A DNA stretch of 64,000 bases from Ruegeria_C sp041537925. GTDB taxonomy: Bacteria > Pseudomonadota > Alphaproteobacteria > Rhodobacterales > Rhodobacteraceae. Both the position numbers and the translations under genes were made by a program. The stretch lies in the NCBI RefSeq assembly GCF_041537925.1, contig NZ_JBGOSH010000010.1, positions 62,001 to 126,000 of the forward strand. The letters run 5' to 3'. Shown here in pieces: positions 49,119-58,242 of the stretch. The notes under the pieces are model-generated. The model ran no database searches. It was given only the letters and a program-made list of their open reading frames with translations, and was not told where the DNA came from. Numbering within the stretch: position 1 is the first letter of the stretch; each line of letters starts with the position of its first letter.

Positions 49119-49931
49119 TTATAGCTGGCTGAGCTTACAACTGGCTGACATAACCTCGGCTTGTTTCAATGCCGTTTGTGGAACCTGGTCGTGAGAAAAG
49201 TGCCAGAATTGCTTCTTTCTAATCCCTTCGAGAACGCACTCGGCTACAGTTTCAGGGTCCATACCGTCCTCCACAACCCGTGCAACCTCTTCTTGAAATG
49301 CATCGGTTTTCTCTGATACTGGCACGTCTCTTTGAGCCGCGACGGGACGTTCCCCGTCGACAAGATGAGTGTTTGTCGCGCCAGGGCAAAGAACTGAGGA
49401 AGTAACACTCGAACCCGTAGCCCGTAAGTCTCGTTCAAGCGATTGCATCAATCCAACAACTGCAAACTTTGATGTATTGTATGCGGCTAGAAAGGGCACC
49501 CCATAAAGGCCTGACTCTGATGCAGTCGCGTGGATATGACCTTCGTTCTGGGCCTCAAACAGTGGTAGAAAGACATGTAAGCCGTGAATAACGCCCCACA
49601 GATTGACGGACAAGACCCACTCCCATTCCTCTATGGTCGTCTCCTGCGTCGCAGCAAACGGGCCCACCCCGGCGTTGTTGCATAGTAAGTGGGCTGCGCC
49701 GAAAGCATGTATCGTTTCCTCTGCCACATGCTGAACATCTTCAAGGTTTGAAACATCCGCTTTTACAATGATGGAATCGCCCATCAGAGAGGACGCCGTT
49801 TCTTCCAGCGGAGGCCTGTGGTGTCCAACCAAAACAAGGTTCATTCCCGCTTTGGATAGAACCCGCGCAAGACCGCGACCGATGCCGCTGCCTGCGCCCA
49901 TAACAACCGCAGTTTTTCCTAAGATTTCCAT
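49119..49931 (-). CDS. SDR-family oxidoreductase
   Basis: A 270-residue short-chain dehydrogenase. The cofactor motif is GAGSGIGRGLA (about 12-22), then NNAGVG; the catalytic Ser is in ATASESGLYGVP, and Tyr-xxx-Lys in AAYNTSKFAVV. Cofactor likely NADP, given Ser/His-rich residues after beta-2 (VGHHRPP). The start at ATG 49931 is taken over the longer frame to 50003, which adds non-SDR sequence. It may be the last gene of the catabolic - strand operon; substrate unknown. Confidence 0.88.
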   Translation of the reverse strand: MEILGKTAVVMGAGSGIGRGLARVLSKAGMNLVLVGHHRPPLEETASSLMGDSIIVKADVSNLEDVQHVAEETIHAFGAAHLLCNNAGVGPFAATQETTIEEWEWVLSVNLWGVIHGLHVFLPLFEAQNEGHIHATASESGLYGVPFLAAYNTSKFAVVGLMQSLERDLRATGSSVTSSVLCPGATNTHLVDGERPVAAQRDVPVSEKTDAFQEEVARVVEDGMDPETVAECVLEGIRKKQFWHFSHDQVPQTALKQAEVMSASCKLSQL

Positions 49932-50040
49932 CTGGTCCACTTTTCTCTGTATTGGGGCTGTTTCCCACAATACGCGGCATGGCACACTTTCACCAAGCAA
50001 CACTCCGCGCGACTTCAGAGCAAAGCTCTCAGCTGCGAAG

Positions 50041-50328
50041 TCATTCGTTGGGATTGGGCTTCAATGGTAGAAGTTTGAGGACATCCCCACCACTTATTAC
50101 CGGTGCGATGTGGTCAACAGCCAAATCAGTCCTGCTGCTTAGCAGCGTCGCAAGTACCGACGCATCGTCTGACTCAACGATACCCCACTCTTCCAATAGA
50201 GTTGTCGAGAACCAAGGTCTGGAAATGGGCTTTGCGCCGTCAGGTATTCCGTCGCCAGAATCCATAAACCGTTTCAGCGCAGCGTCTCGGGTTTCCGGAG
50301 TGAACTCAAAATGAATATGAAAATACAC
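50041..50328 (-). CDS. DUF3303-like small ferredoxin-fold protein
   Basis: A 95-residue protein. MYFHIHFEFTPETRDAALKRFMDSG, EEWGIVESDDASVLATLL and IAPVISGGDVLKLL follow the dimeric alpha-beta barrel DUF3303 pattern (small EthD/YCII-like proteins). Function unknown; it may bind or act on a small metabolite of the adjacent pathway. Confidence 0.65.
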   Translation of the reverse strand: MYFHIHFEFTPETRDAALKRFMDSGDGIPDGAKPISRPWFSTTLLEEWGIVESDDASVLATLLSSRTDLAVDHIAPVISGGDVLKLLPLKPNPNE

Positions 50329-50592
50329 AGATTGACCCTCGGCTCTCTAAACCATGAGAATAGTTTCGCTTTAAGAAACTCTGTAATTGCTTTGTAGCTC
50401 AGCTAACGCGTCTGAACATAATTTGGCTTACACGCAGTATTTCTGTAGCCGAAAAGCTGCCGGGGTACGAACATAATGAGGTCGTCTCTTTGAGACTCGC
50501 CTCCCCGTGGTTTCAACGACTTAGTATTGTTACATCGGTTACCGCCGTCGTAGATTGCTTCGCAAGGCCTTTCGTGTCCACCTTTGTCAGGT

Positions 50593-51285
50593 CTAGTGCA
50601 AAGCACGTTGTGGCATTTTGTTCTCAATGTATCGAAACACTGCAACCAGTATGAGAACTAGCACCAGATAAATTCCCGCAACCAACAAGAGCGGTTCATA
50701 AACCAGAAAAGTATTCTGCCGGATCGAATTGCTGACACCGTAGACCTCGAAGACAGTGATTGTTGCAGCAAGTGGTGTTGCCTTCAGTGTCATGATGAAT
50801 TCGCCCACAAGTGTCGGCAGAACCGACTGAATGGCACGTGGCACCCAAATCCTCGATAGTACTTTGATAGGTCGCATACCAAACGACTGGGCCGCCTCCA
50901 GTTCCCCTTTCGAGACGTTTTGAAACGCTCCGCGCATGACTTCCCCAGAATAACCGGCCACTGAAATTGTGAATGCGAGGAGCGCAAAAGGAAACGCCTC
51001 ACGTAGAATTGGCCAGAGCCAGGTCTCGCGAATAACTGGAATGGACGGAAACAACGAACCAAGTCCAAAATACAAGAGCCAAAGCTGTATCAGTAGTGGC
51101 GTGCCGCGTATCAGTGTACAGAATGCCAGAGCTAGGCGTGCAGCCCACTTTGGCCCGGTAACCTGCACTAGCCCAATTGGAATGGCCAGCATCATTCCAA
51201 AGAAGATCGACAGGAAGGTAAGTTGCAGAGTTAGCCAAAGCCCCTCTAACAGCTTAGGCGCATATTGCGGAATCCAGGACCAGTC
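50593..51285 (-). CDS. polar amino-acid ABC transporter permease (HisM-like)
   Basis: A 230-residue permease. It has hydrophobic segments and the signature ALAFCTLIRGTPLLIQLWLLYFGLG; EAA loop SKGELEAAQSFGMRPIKVLSRIWVPRA. ATG 51285 has GGGAAG upstream; a longer frame reaching 51339 is not supported. It pairs with the permease 13 bp upstream; last transporter gene of the second import operon. Confidence 0.92.
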   Translation of the reverse strand, partial: DWSWIPQYAPKLLEGLWLTLQLTFLSIFFGMMLAIPIGLVQVTGPKWAARLALAFCTLIRGTPLLIQLWLLYFGLGSLFPSIPVIRETWLWPILREAFPFALLAFTISVAGYSGEVMRGAFQNVSKGELEAAQSFGMRPIKVLSRIWVPRAIQSVLPTLVGEFIMTLKATPLAATITVFEVYGVSNSIRQNTFLVYEPLLLVAGIYLVLVLILVAVFRYIENKMPQRALH

Positions 51286-51298
51286 CATGTTTTCTTCC

Positions 51299-52024
51299 CT
51301 ATGCGAGCTGTTTTTGACCGCGGCGATAGTGCCGCTCAATACGCTTTAGGACGACATTCGATATAAGTGTCACGCACAGATACAAAACGGCAGCCACCAT
51401 ATAGAACAAGAAGTATGATTTCGTCGCACCTGCGGCCTGCTTTGTAGTCAGTGCCAATTCTGAAAACCCGATCACCGCCAAAAGCGCGGTGTCCTTGGTT
51501 GTAATTAGCCAGAGGTTCGATAGACCCGGAAGGGCGCGCGGGGTCATAATGGGTAATATGATGCGGCGAAACCTTTGCCAGAATGGCATCCCAAACGACT
51601 GAGCGGCTTCGACCTGCCCCACGGGAATGGACCGGATTGCACCGCGAAAGACTTCGGTGCAGAACGCGCCCTGGACAATGCCAATGACAAGAATACCGGC
51701 CAAGAGTGCATTGATGTCCACCGGGTCATGCCCAAATTTGGCAAGGATGAAGTTGAGAAAATCGGTTCCGGCATAATAAAGCAATAGAAGAACAATCAGC
51801 TCTGGCACCGCTCGGATTGCAGTGGTGTAAACCTCCAAGACCAGCCGTGTCACCGGACCACCGTAAACTTTGCCAAGCATTCCACCGATCCCGATTACAA
51901 GCGCCAAAGCGTAGGCACCGAATGCAATCTGAAGGGTTGTTAGCAAACCACGCAAAAGGTTGCCGCCCCAACCGGGGGGCACAAGGGCAAGTTCGCGCGC
52001 GATATCCTGAATGAATTCTTGCAC
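51299..52024 (-). CDS. polar amino-acid ABC transporter permease (HisQ-like)
   Basis: A 241-residue permease with TTAIRAVPELIVLLLLYYAG and the EAA loop SIPVGQVEAAQSFGMPFWQRFRRIILPIM. Partner of the following permease. The likely ligand is basic or guanidino-type, from the operon's ureohydrolase. Confidence 0.92.
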   Translation of the reverse strand: MQEFIQDIARELALVPPGWGGNLLRGLLTTLQIAFGAYALALVIGIGGMLGKVYGGPVTRLVLEVYTTAIRAVPELIVLLLLYYAGTDFLNFILAKFGHDPVDINALLAGILVIGIVQGAFCTEVFRGAIRSIPVGQVEAAQSFGMPFWQRFRRIILPIMTPRALPGLSNLWLITTKDTALLAVIGFSELALTTKQAAGATKSYFLFYMVAAVLYLCVTLISNVVLKRIERHYRRGQKQLA

Positions 52025-52086
52025 CTGTCTTCCTTTCGTTATCCGTCGCTGCCTTGAAGTTCACGAGGCAGCGACGATGCAGAGAT

Positions 52087-52860
52087 TTATTCGCCGAAAA
52101 TATCGAAATCGAAGTAGTTTTCGCTGATGGCTTCATATGTGCCGTCTGCGCGGATCTTCTCGATCGCCGTGTTGATCTTGTCACGCAGTTCCGTGTCTTC
52201 CTTGCGCAATCCGACACCAATTCCTGGTCCATAGACTGCTAGATCGGTCACTTCGCCCTTGATTTCGCAACACTGTCCGCTCTCGCCAGCAAGAAATTTC
52301 GAAATGGCTAGCGAGTCACCGATCATCGCGTCTATGCGTCCAGACACCAGATCCTGGTTCCGTTCGTCGGCGGACTGATATGGCTTTATCGAATCTACCG
52401 AACCACTGAAGTGCTTATCGGCATAAGAAGCGTGTGTCGTTGAGATCTGGACACCAACAACTTTTCCTGCAACACCCTCAGGGGACGCCTTAATATCAGA
52501 GGACTTTGGTGCCACGACTACGGCTGGTGTCTGATAGTATTTATTTGAGAAACTGATGACTTTCATGCGATCTTCGGTGATCGACATAGAGGCAACAATC
52601 GCATCAAACTTCTTGCTTTGCAAAGCTGGAATTATCCCATCCCAGGAAACCTCGACCCAGGAGCACTCCTCGTTCATCGCAGCGCAAAGTGCGTTACCGA
52701 TTTCGATTTCCCAACCAATCCATTCGCCGTCAGCTCCCTTTGATGCAAAGGGCGGGTATGGCTCCGACGCCACGCCCCAACGTACTTCAGCTACTGCTTG
52801 GGTCGCCGCCAACAGGCCGCCTGCGACGGCGACGGTTTTGATGATGTTTCTGATCTTCAT
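52087..52860 (-). CDS. polar amino-acid ABC transporter, periplasmic binding protein
   Basis: A 257-residue family-3 binding protein with signal peptide (to AVA-E, about 24). It begins VRWGVASEPYPPFASKG, continues GWEIEIGNALCAAMNEECSW, WDGIIPALQSKKFDAIVASMSIT, and ends IRADGTYEAISENYFDFDIFGE. It is of the same subgroup as the protein at 10856, sharing the paired Cys (EECSW and QCCEI), yet clearly divergent. It is therefore a second, not duplicated, importer. Confidence 0.93.
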   Translation of the reverse strand: MKIRNIIKTVAVAGGLLAATQAVAEVRWGVASEPYPPFASKGADGEWIGWEIEIGNALCAAMNEECSWVEVSWDGIIPALQSKKFDAIVASMSITEDRMKVISFSNKYYQTPAVVVAPKSSDIKASPEGVAGKVVGVQISTTHASYADKHFSGSVDSIKPYQSADERNQDLVSGRIDAMIGDSLAISKFLAGESGQCCEIKGEVTDLAVYGPGIGVGLRKEDTELRDKINTAIEKIRADGTYEAISENYFDFDIFGE

Positions 52861-52884
52861 ATTCCCATTCCTCCCTGGGTTTTC

Positions 52885-53661
52885 TTAATTGATGGAATTG
52901 ACGAACGCGCTGCAGCGTTCGCTTTGTGGATCGTTGAACACCTGATGGGGTGTTCCTTCCTCGTCGATCAGCCCTTGATGTAGGAACATAACGCGACTGG
53001 ATACCTCGCGAGCGAAGCGCATTTCGTGGGTGACTAGGATCATAGTTCGGCCTTCTTCGGCCAGGCCTCTGATAACTTTGAGAACTTCGTTCACTAACTC
53101 TGGATCGAGCGCGGAGGTTGGTTCGTCAAACAACATCACTTCAGGATCAACGGCCAACGATCTTGCAATAGCTACACGTTGTTGTTGGCCACCAGACATA
53201 AAGGACGGGTAGACGTCACGTTTCTCCCACATACCTACTCGGTTAAGTAGCGCTTCTGCTTTGTCCTTGGCTTCGGCCTTTGGCAATCCAAGTACATGGA
53301 CTGGAGCCTCCATCACGTTTTGGAGTACAGTCATGTGCTCCCACAGGCAAAAATTTTGAAACACCATGGCTAGGCGCTGCCTGACCCGTTCAACTTGACG
53401 CATGTTTTTGGGAACCATGTTTCCGTGCACCAATTTGTCTTTGAACTGGATCTCTTCTGTACTTACCTTAATCGTCCCGGCCGACGGAAGCTCGAGCAGA
53501 TTTATGCAGCGCAAAAATGTACTCTTGCCCGAACCGCTGGCACCGATCATCGAGATAACATCGCCTTCATTGGCTTGAAGCGACACACCCTTTAAGACTT
53601 CCAATGATCCATAGTGTTTGTGCAAATCCACAACATTTAAGCGTTCAACATCGGCAGTCAT
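52885..53661 (-). CDS. polar amino-acid ABC transporter ATP-binding protein (HisP-like)
   Basis: A 258-residue ABC ATPase. Walker A is GASGSGKST, Q-loop VFQNFCLWEH, signature MSGGQQQRV, Walker B VMLFDEPTSALDPE and switch His VTHEMRF. The HisP-subgroup insertion (GNMVPKNMRQVERVRQRL) is present. It drives the permeases at 50593-52024 and lies 36 bp downstream of the aminotransferase gene. Confidence 0.94.
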   Translation of the reverse strand: MTADVERLNVVDLHKHYGSLEVLKGVSLQANEGDVISMIGASGSGKSTFLRCINLLELPSAGTIKVSTEEIQFKDKLVHGNMVPKNMRQVERVRQRLAMVFQNFCLWEHMTVLQNVMEAPVHVLGLPKAEAKDKAEALLNRVGMWEKRDVYPSFMSGGQQQRVAIARSLAVDPEVMLFDEPTSALDPELVNEVLKVIRGLAEEGRTMILVTHEMRFAREVSSRVMFLHQGLIDEEGTPHQVFNDPQSERCSAFVNSIN

Positions 53662-53697
53662 GTGCAGCTCCTTTCCAGAGGCGGGGCGTACAGTATC

Positions 53698-54969
53698 TCA
53701 TGCGACTGCCTGCGATTTGTCGTGGGCGGCTGCGACGGCGGTAATGGCACGATCAACATCGTTAGCAGAGTTGTAATGCCCAATCCCAAAACGACAGACG
53801 CCGTTGTTTTGATCATGGCCAAATTGTTCGAGAATTCGGATGGCATAATTGTGCCCATGCCAGACATTTACTCCTGCCGAAGCCAATTGTGCAGCAAGCA
53901 CCTTATGGGGCACGGTTGATGAAATAAGCGAGACAGTCGGCACCCGAAAATTCATTTTTGACGGGTTAGAAATACCAAAAATGGAAACACCGGAGATATC
54001 TTGCAGGCCATTTACCAACCGTTGGCACAAGGCCTCCTCATGGTGCTTTGCCAATTCAAGAGCCGCGTGTATCGCTGCAATCCCTGTTGTTTCGGGCCGC
54101 AGCTTTTGCCCCAAATCTTCGAAGTAGTCGAGGCATCCGTTCAATGAAGAATGAAGTTCGTACTGAGGCGTGCCGCGTTCGAATTTCGCGTTTGGATGCT
54201 GAACCGTGCAGGCAACGCAATCGGCTGGAAGGTCGTTCAGGACGTCTTTTCGTCCCCAAAGAACTCCCAGATGTGGACCGTAGAATTTATAAGCAGAACA
54301 CACCAGAAAATCGCAACCAATAGATTTTACATCGACAATGTCATGGGGGGCGAATTGTACCGCGTCGATGTAAACCAGCGCACCTACAGACTTGGCGCTT
54401 TTGGTCAGCGCGTGTACGTCGTTGATCGATCCTGTCAGATTGCTGGCGTAGTTCAGCGCGACCACCTTGGTTTTGTTGCTCAGCTGTTCCTCCAGCGCGC
54501 TTTGTTCAACACGCCAGCTCTCTGGATCCACTTCGACCCGCCGAATGACCAGACCAAAATCTTTCGCCGCAATAAGCCAAGGAGAAAAATTCCCTTCGTG
54601 TTCTTGATTGGTAAGGACAATCTCGTCACCTGGTGACAATGTTCTGGCAATGGCGCGTGACATCTGAAATGTCAGCTCCGTCATGGAGGGACCAAAGACG
54701 ATTTCCTCCGGGTCATTCGCTCCCAGAAACGCTGCTGCGCGCTGTTCTGCACGCGCCAATTCTTCTCCGGCGGCGATTGACCGAGCAAAGGCTCCGCCTA
54801 GATTGGCTGTCGCATCAGCACCGGCTTTTTGCATTGCCCTAAAAACCTGATCGGGCAGCTGCGTGCCGGCGGGATTGTCAAAATAAACAGTTTCGGGATT
54901 GCCGATTGCAGGAAACTGGGATCTTACAAAGTCCACTGGGAAATTCGAGTTCAAGTCAGCTGTGTTCAT
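53698..54969 (-). CDS. class V aminotransferase-fold PLP enzyme
   Basis: A 423-residue PLP enzyme of the cysteine-desulfurase/isopenicillin-epimerase class. VYFDNPAGTQLPDQVFRAM opens the domain; IDAVQFAPHDIVDVKSIGCDFLVCSAYKFYGPH contains the PLP Asp and Schiff-base Lys; the C-terminus has VNVWHGHNYA and the conserved Arg in GVCRFGIGHYNSANDVDR. ATG 54969 overlaps the ureohydrolase stop (ATGA). Class V enzymes deaminate, epimerise or cleave amino compounds; here it may act on the amine released by the ureohydrolase (inference). Confidence 0.88.
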   Translation of the reverse strand: MNTADLNSNFPVDFVRSQFPAIGNPETVYFDNPAGTQLPDQVFRAMQKAGADATANLGGAFARSIAAGEELARAEQRAAAFLGANDPEEIVFGPSMTELTFQMSRAIARTLSPGDEIVLTNQEHEGNFSPWLIAAKDFGLVIRRVEVDPESWRVEQSALEEQLSNKTKVVALNYASNLTGSINDVHALTKSAKSVGALVYIDAVQFAPHDIVDVKSIGCDFLVCSAYKFYGPHLGVLWGRKDVLNDLPADCVACTVQHPNAKFERGTPQYELHSSLNGCLDYFEDLGQKLRPETTGIAAIHAALELAKHHEEALCQRLVNGLQDISGVSIFGISNPSKMNFRVPTVSLISSTVPHKVLAAQLASAGVNVWHGHNYAIRILEQFGHDQNNGVCRFGIGHYNSANDVDRAITAVAAAHDKSQAVA

Positions 54970-55964
54970 TTGCGTTTGTCCTGTCTGGTCATTTGGCTGT
55001 GCGAGAGTTTCTTGGCAACGACACACAAGAGTTCAAAGAGAATGGACGCACCAAGGAATGCCGTGTTCCCAGACGCATCAAAGGGGGGTGACACTTCAAC
55101 AAGATCAGCACCGACGATATTGACGCCGTCTAGATGCCGCACAACTTCAAGTGCTTGGAAACTGTTAGGCCCGCCAATTTCAGGCGTGCCGGTGCCGGGG
55201 GCGAATGTTGGATCAACGAAATCAATATCGTAAGAGATGTAGGTCTCTTTGAGCCCAGAGATGTCGCGCGCTTCTTCCATGACGTCGGGCACCGACCTTG
55301 CATGAAATTCCTCTATCGGAATAACACGTATCCCAACGGCATCCGCAAAATCTCGATCTTCATTGTCGTAGGTTGAGCCGCGAATACCGATCATACAAAC
55401 CCGTTTCGGGTCCAGCAGCCCTTCTTCCACGGCTCGACGAAACGGAGTGCCATGGGTGTATTGCGTGCCGCCGAAGTAACTGTTGAACAAGTCGGTATGA
55501 CTATCAAAATGGATCATGCCGACCGGGCCTCCACGCGCAACCGCGCGTAAGATAGGCAACGACGACAGATGGTCCCCACCTGCGGTGAGCGGGAAAATAC
55601 CATGGTCCAGAACTGAATTATAAAAATCAGTGATCCGCGTCATGCTTACAATCAGATCGGTGGGATTTGGGGCGACATCCCCAAGATCTGCACAGTTGAC
55701 CATTTCGAAAGGTCTGACGCCTGTGGCTCCGTTTTGTGCGCGGATCATTGTCGACATATCGCGCAATTGCCTTGGTCCGTGTCTTGGACCAGGTCGGTTT
55801 GTTGTCCCACTGTCCCACGGCACACCGATCAACCCCACCTGAACGTCCCGTAACCTAGGATGGTCGGGATCGACGAACGGCAGGCGCATAAAGGTAGGTA
55901 CGCCTGCAAATCGAGGCAGCTCAAATCCAGAAACAGGGTGAAAATAAGTGTCTGTCTTATCCAT
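54966..55964 (-). CDS. ureohydrolase, guanidinobutyrase/guanidinopropionase-like
   Basis: A 332-residue agmatinase-family Mn enzyme. FELPRFAGVPTFMRLPFVD, PRHGPRQLRDMSTMIR, GGDHLSSLPILRA, FDSHTDLFNSY, HGTPFRRAVEEGLLD and YDIDFVDPTFAPGTGTPEIGG match the GbuA/GpuA pattern as I recall it, with all metal ligands present (note FDSHTD in place of the usual DAHxD). It would release urea from 3-guanidinopropionate, 4-guanidinobutyrate or a like compound. ATG 55964 follows GGTGAGAGAG. Coupled with the aminotransferase (ATGA). Quite different from the ureohydrolase at 13926. Confidence 0.9.
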   Translation of the reverse strand: MDKTDTYFHPVSGFELPRFAGVPTFMRLPFVDPDHPRLRDVQVGLIGVPWDSGTTNRPGPRHGPRQLRDMSTMIRAQNGATGVRPFEMVNCADLGDVAPNPTDLIVSMTRITDFYNSVLDHGIFPLTAGGDHLSSLPILRAVARGGPVGMIHFDSHTDLFNSYFGGTQYTHGTPFRRAVEEGLLDPKRVCMIGIRGSTYDNEDRDFADAVGIRVIPIEEFHARSVPDVMEEARDISGLKETYISYDIDFVDPTFAPGTGTPEIGGPNSFQALEVVRHLDGVNIVGADLVEVSPPFDASGNTAFLGASILFELLCVVAKKLSHSQMTRQDKRK

Positions 55965-55973
55965 CTCTCTCAC

Positions 55974-56702
55974 CTACATCACGCTTCCGCCGTTCACTCC
56001 AAAGCATTGGCCAGTGGTAAATCCACTGTGGGGTCCGGCTAGGTACAAGATCATTTCCGCAATTTCTGTAGCCTCACCAAAGCGCGCCAGAGGCGTGTTC
56101 AGGTCGGCAGCCTGCGCTTCGGCGCTCATGTTTTCGGGGTCGGTCATGGATGTGTTGATAGGACCTGGGGCCACGGCGTTGACCAGAATGTCCGGCGCAA
56201 GTTCACGCGCCCAGCTACGAGTCATGCTCAAAATCGCCCCTTTCGAGGCGGCATAGGCCGACATCCCTTCACGGCCGAGTAGCGCCAAATCGCTTGCAAC
56301 GTTAATTATCCGACCGGTTCGGCTATGCCGCACGAATTCACGACCGAAAAGAAAGCACCCGCGCAAGTTTATAGCGATAACTTGGTCGAAATCTTCAATC
56401 GTTGTTTCTGCCAGAGGCGCTTCGGACAAAATACCAGCGTTGTTCACTAGTACGTCGACGTTGCCAAACACTGCCCCAACTTGCTCAAACACAGATTGTG
56501 CTGACGCCTCGGCTGAGACATCAGCGTTTATCCCGAGGCCCGTTGAGAGGGAATTGATGTCAGCCAGCGTTTTCTCTGCATCTAAATCATTGAGATGGCA
56601 AAATGCGACCCTGTAACCAGCTTGCGCAAAGGCGAGACAGGTAGCCCGTCCAATGCCCCTTGAGCCACCAGTCACCAAGACAGTTTTGCCATTACTCGTC
56701 AT
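55974..56702 (-). CDS. SDR-family oxidoreductase (FabG-like)
   Basis: A 242-residue SDR. GGSRGIGRA (NADP-type Arg), NNAGIL, the catalytic Ser in NVASDLALLGREG, YAASKGA, and the C-terminal GFTTGQCFGVNGG of classical SDRs. Overlaps the next SDR by ATGA, and ends 9 bp before the ureohydrolase start. It probably reduces or oxidises a 3-oxo/hydroxy intermediate of the pathway. Confidence 0.9.
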   Translation of the reverse strand: MTSNGKTVLVTGGSRGIGRATCLAFAQAGYRVAFCHLNDLDAEKTLADINSLSTGLGINADVSAEASAQSVFEQVGAVFGNVDVLVNNAGILSEAPLAETTIEDFDQVIAINLRGCFLFGREFVRHSRTGRIINVASDLALLGREGMSAYAASKGAILSMTRSWARELAPDILVNAVAPGPINTSMTDPENMSAEAQAADLNTPLARFGEATEIAEMILYLAGPHSGFTTGQCFGVNGGSVM

Positions 56703-57466
56703 GACATAACTTCTCCGCGGTCAATGTTGATTGCCTGACCTGTAATGTTGGCGGCACCATCACTGGCAAGGAAGAGGTAAGTCTGAGCAATATCTTCAGG
56801 CTCCATCAAGCCCGGCAACGCTTGCGCATCAGACAGCTCTTGAGCCAGTTCATCGACTTCTTTGCCGCTCGTGCTAGCCAACTCGCCCAGTGATTTCATG
56901 GCCGGACCCGTTTTTACCCAGCCCGGACAGACTGCGTTGACACGGATTTGGCGCGCTCCCAGCTCTTGTGCCCAAGTCCGTACAAGACCAAGCAACGCAT
57001 GTTTAGATGCAACATATGCAGAAAAACCCGGTACCGCAGTACGAGACCAGATCGAAGCTGTTACCAGTATTCGTCCGCCATCCGGAATGCGGTTGATTAA
57101 GGCCTGAGTGACATTTTGAGTGCCCGACACGTTCGTCGCCAACACACGATTAAAATCGCTCTGCCCCTTCGTGCCTTCACCTTGTAAAGGCGTGGGCAAT
57201 TCAATCCCCGCATTGTTTATTAGGATATCGATCTGTTCCAAATGCTTGAGCGCTTCTATCACCTGATTTCGATCCGAGATGTCACATTGGATCGCGCCAA
57301 CGTTCGGGCCAAGTTGCTGCGCTACGTCGCCGATATCGGACGTGTCGGACAGAATTGTTACTTTGGCACCAGCGCGCACGAATGCGGTCGCAACTGCTTT
57401 CCCGATCCCACTGGAAGCCCCAGTGACCACAACCGCTTTTTCAGAAAACTCGAATGTGATTCCCAT
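56699..57466 (-). CDS. SDR-family oxidoreductase
   Basis: A 255-residue SDR. GASSGIGKAVA, NNAGIEL, Ser in VTASIWSRTAVPG, YVASKHALLGLV, PGWVKTGPA and ITGQAINIDRG. First gene of the - strand catabolic operon; it follows an AT-rich control region shared with the divergent TetR gene. It is distinct from the other two SDRs in the cluster (about 30-35 percent identical by eye). Confidence 0.9.
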   Translation of the reverse strand: MGITFEFSEKAVVVTGASSGIGKAVATAFVRAGAKVTILSDTSDIGDVAQQLGPNVGAIQCDISDRNQVIEALKHLEQIDILINNAGIELPTPLQGEGTKGQSDFNRVLATNVSGTQNVTQALINRIPDGGRILVTASIWSRTAVPGFSAYVASKHALLGLVRTWAQELGARQIRVNAVCPGWVKTGPAMKSLGELASTSGKEVDELAQELSDAQALPGLMEPEDIAQTYLFLASDGAANITGQAINIDRGEVMS

Positions 57467-57485
57467 CGACTACCCCAAACTTTCA

Positions 57486-57540
57486 CTAATCATTAGTTCA
57501 ATAAAAATATTTATTCAATATAAAATTTAGTTGAACTAAT
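57486..57540. promoter_or_regulatory. TetR-type operator region between divergent operons
   Basis: A 10-bp inverted repeat ATTAGTTCAA (57492-57501) and TTGAACTAAT (57531-57540), plus the overlapping odd palindrome CTAATCATTAG (57486-57496), in a very AT-rich 120-bp gap. Well placed for a TetR-family repressor to shut both the SDR-led operon and its own gene. Confidence 0.65.
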
Positions 57541-57586
57541 TTATGATACCGCTCTATACTGCCCGTAGGCTTTGACGGAGTGGATA

Positions 57587-58228
57587 ATGACAGGCTTAAG
57601 AGCGCGCCAGAAAGAAGATCGTAGTCGCAAGATCTTGGAGGCCGCACGCGCCCTGTTTGAGAAGTACGGAATCGAAGGCACCAAAATCGAGGATATCGCA
57701 AATCATGCGGGGGTCTCCGGAGTCACGGTTCATAACTACTACAGGACGAAAGCGGGAATTCTGATAAATCTGGTTATCGAGAATGACAGCCTATTGCTGG
57801 AAAAACTGGAAAAGTGCTGCACCCAGAATAATCTATTTGATCTCAGTGTTATGTTTTCGCGCACCATAGCCGAACACGCCGTCAGTAACTTGAGAAAGGT
57901 TGTTTGGAGGCAAGTGATAGCCGCAGTTACAACCGACAATGCTGGAGACATTGCGAGCGCCTATTTTGATCAAGACCAAATGCTCGCCGGATTTTTGATC
58001 GAAAAAATCAGATTGCTGCAACGAGATGATCGCGTCTCGGCAAGCGTCAACGTTGAGCATCTCGGAAAAGCGATCTTTCACTTGCAAAACGCGCGCTTCA
58101 TTCAGTTTGTTTGCTCTGAAGATTTGACGCCAGACGATGTGGCACGACGCATTCGAAATGATCTTTCCGCAATGTTCGCCGTCAATCCTCCAGAGAGCGC
58201 GGCCGTCAACATTCACCCACAGAACTGA
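57587..58228 (+). CDS. TetR-family regulator
   Basis: A 213-residue regulator. The N-terminal HTH (RKILEAARALFEKYGIEGTKIEDIANHAGVSGVTVHNYYRTKAGILINLV) is the TetR signature, followed by an all-helical ligand domain. ATG 57587 has GGAG upstream; the in-frame start at 57572 is less likely. Divergent from the SDR-ureohydrolase-transporter operon, probably its repressor, releasing on a pathway ligand. It is followed by the deacetylase and sulfatase genes on the same strand. Confidence 0.92.
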   Translation: MTGLRARQKEDRSRKILEAARALFEKYGIEGTKIEDIANHAGVSGVTVHNYYRTKAGILINLVIENDSLLLEKLEKCCTQNNLFDLSVMFSRTIAEHAVSNLRKVVWRQVIAAVTTDNAGDIASAYFDQDQMLAGFLIEKIRLLQRDDRVSASVNVEHLGKAIFHLQNARFIQFVCSEDLTPDDVARRIRNDLSAMFAVNPPESAAVNIHPQN

Positions 58229-58242
58229 AATTGAGGCCCATC

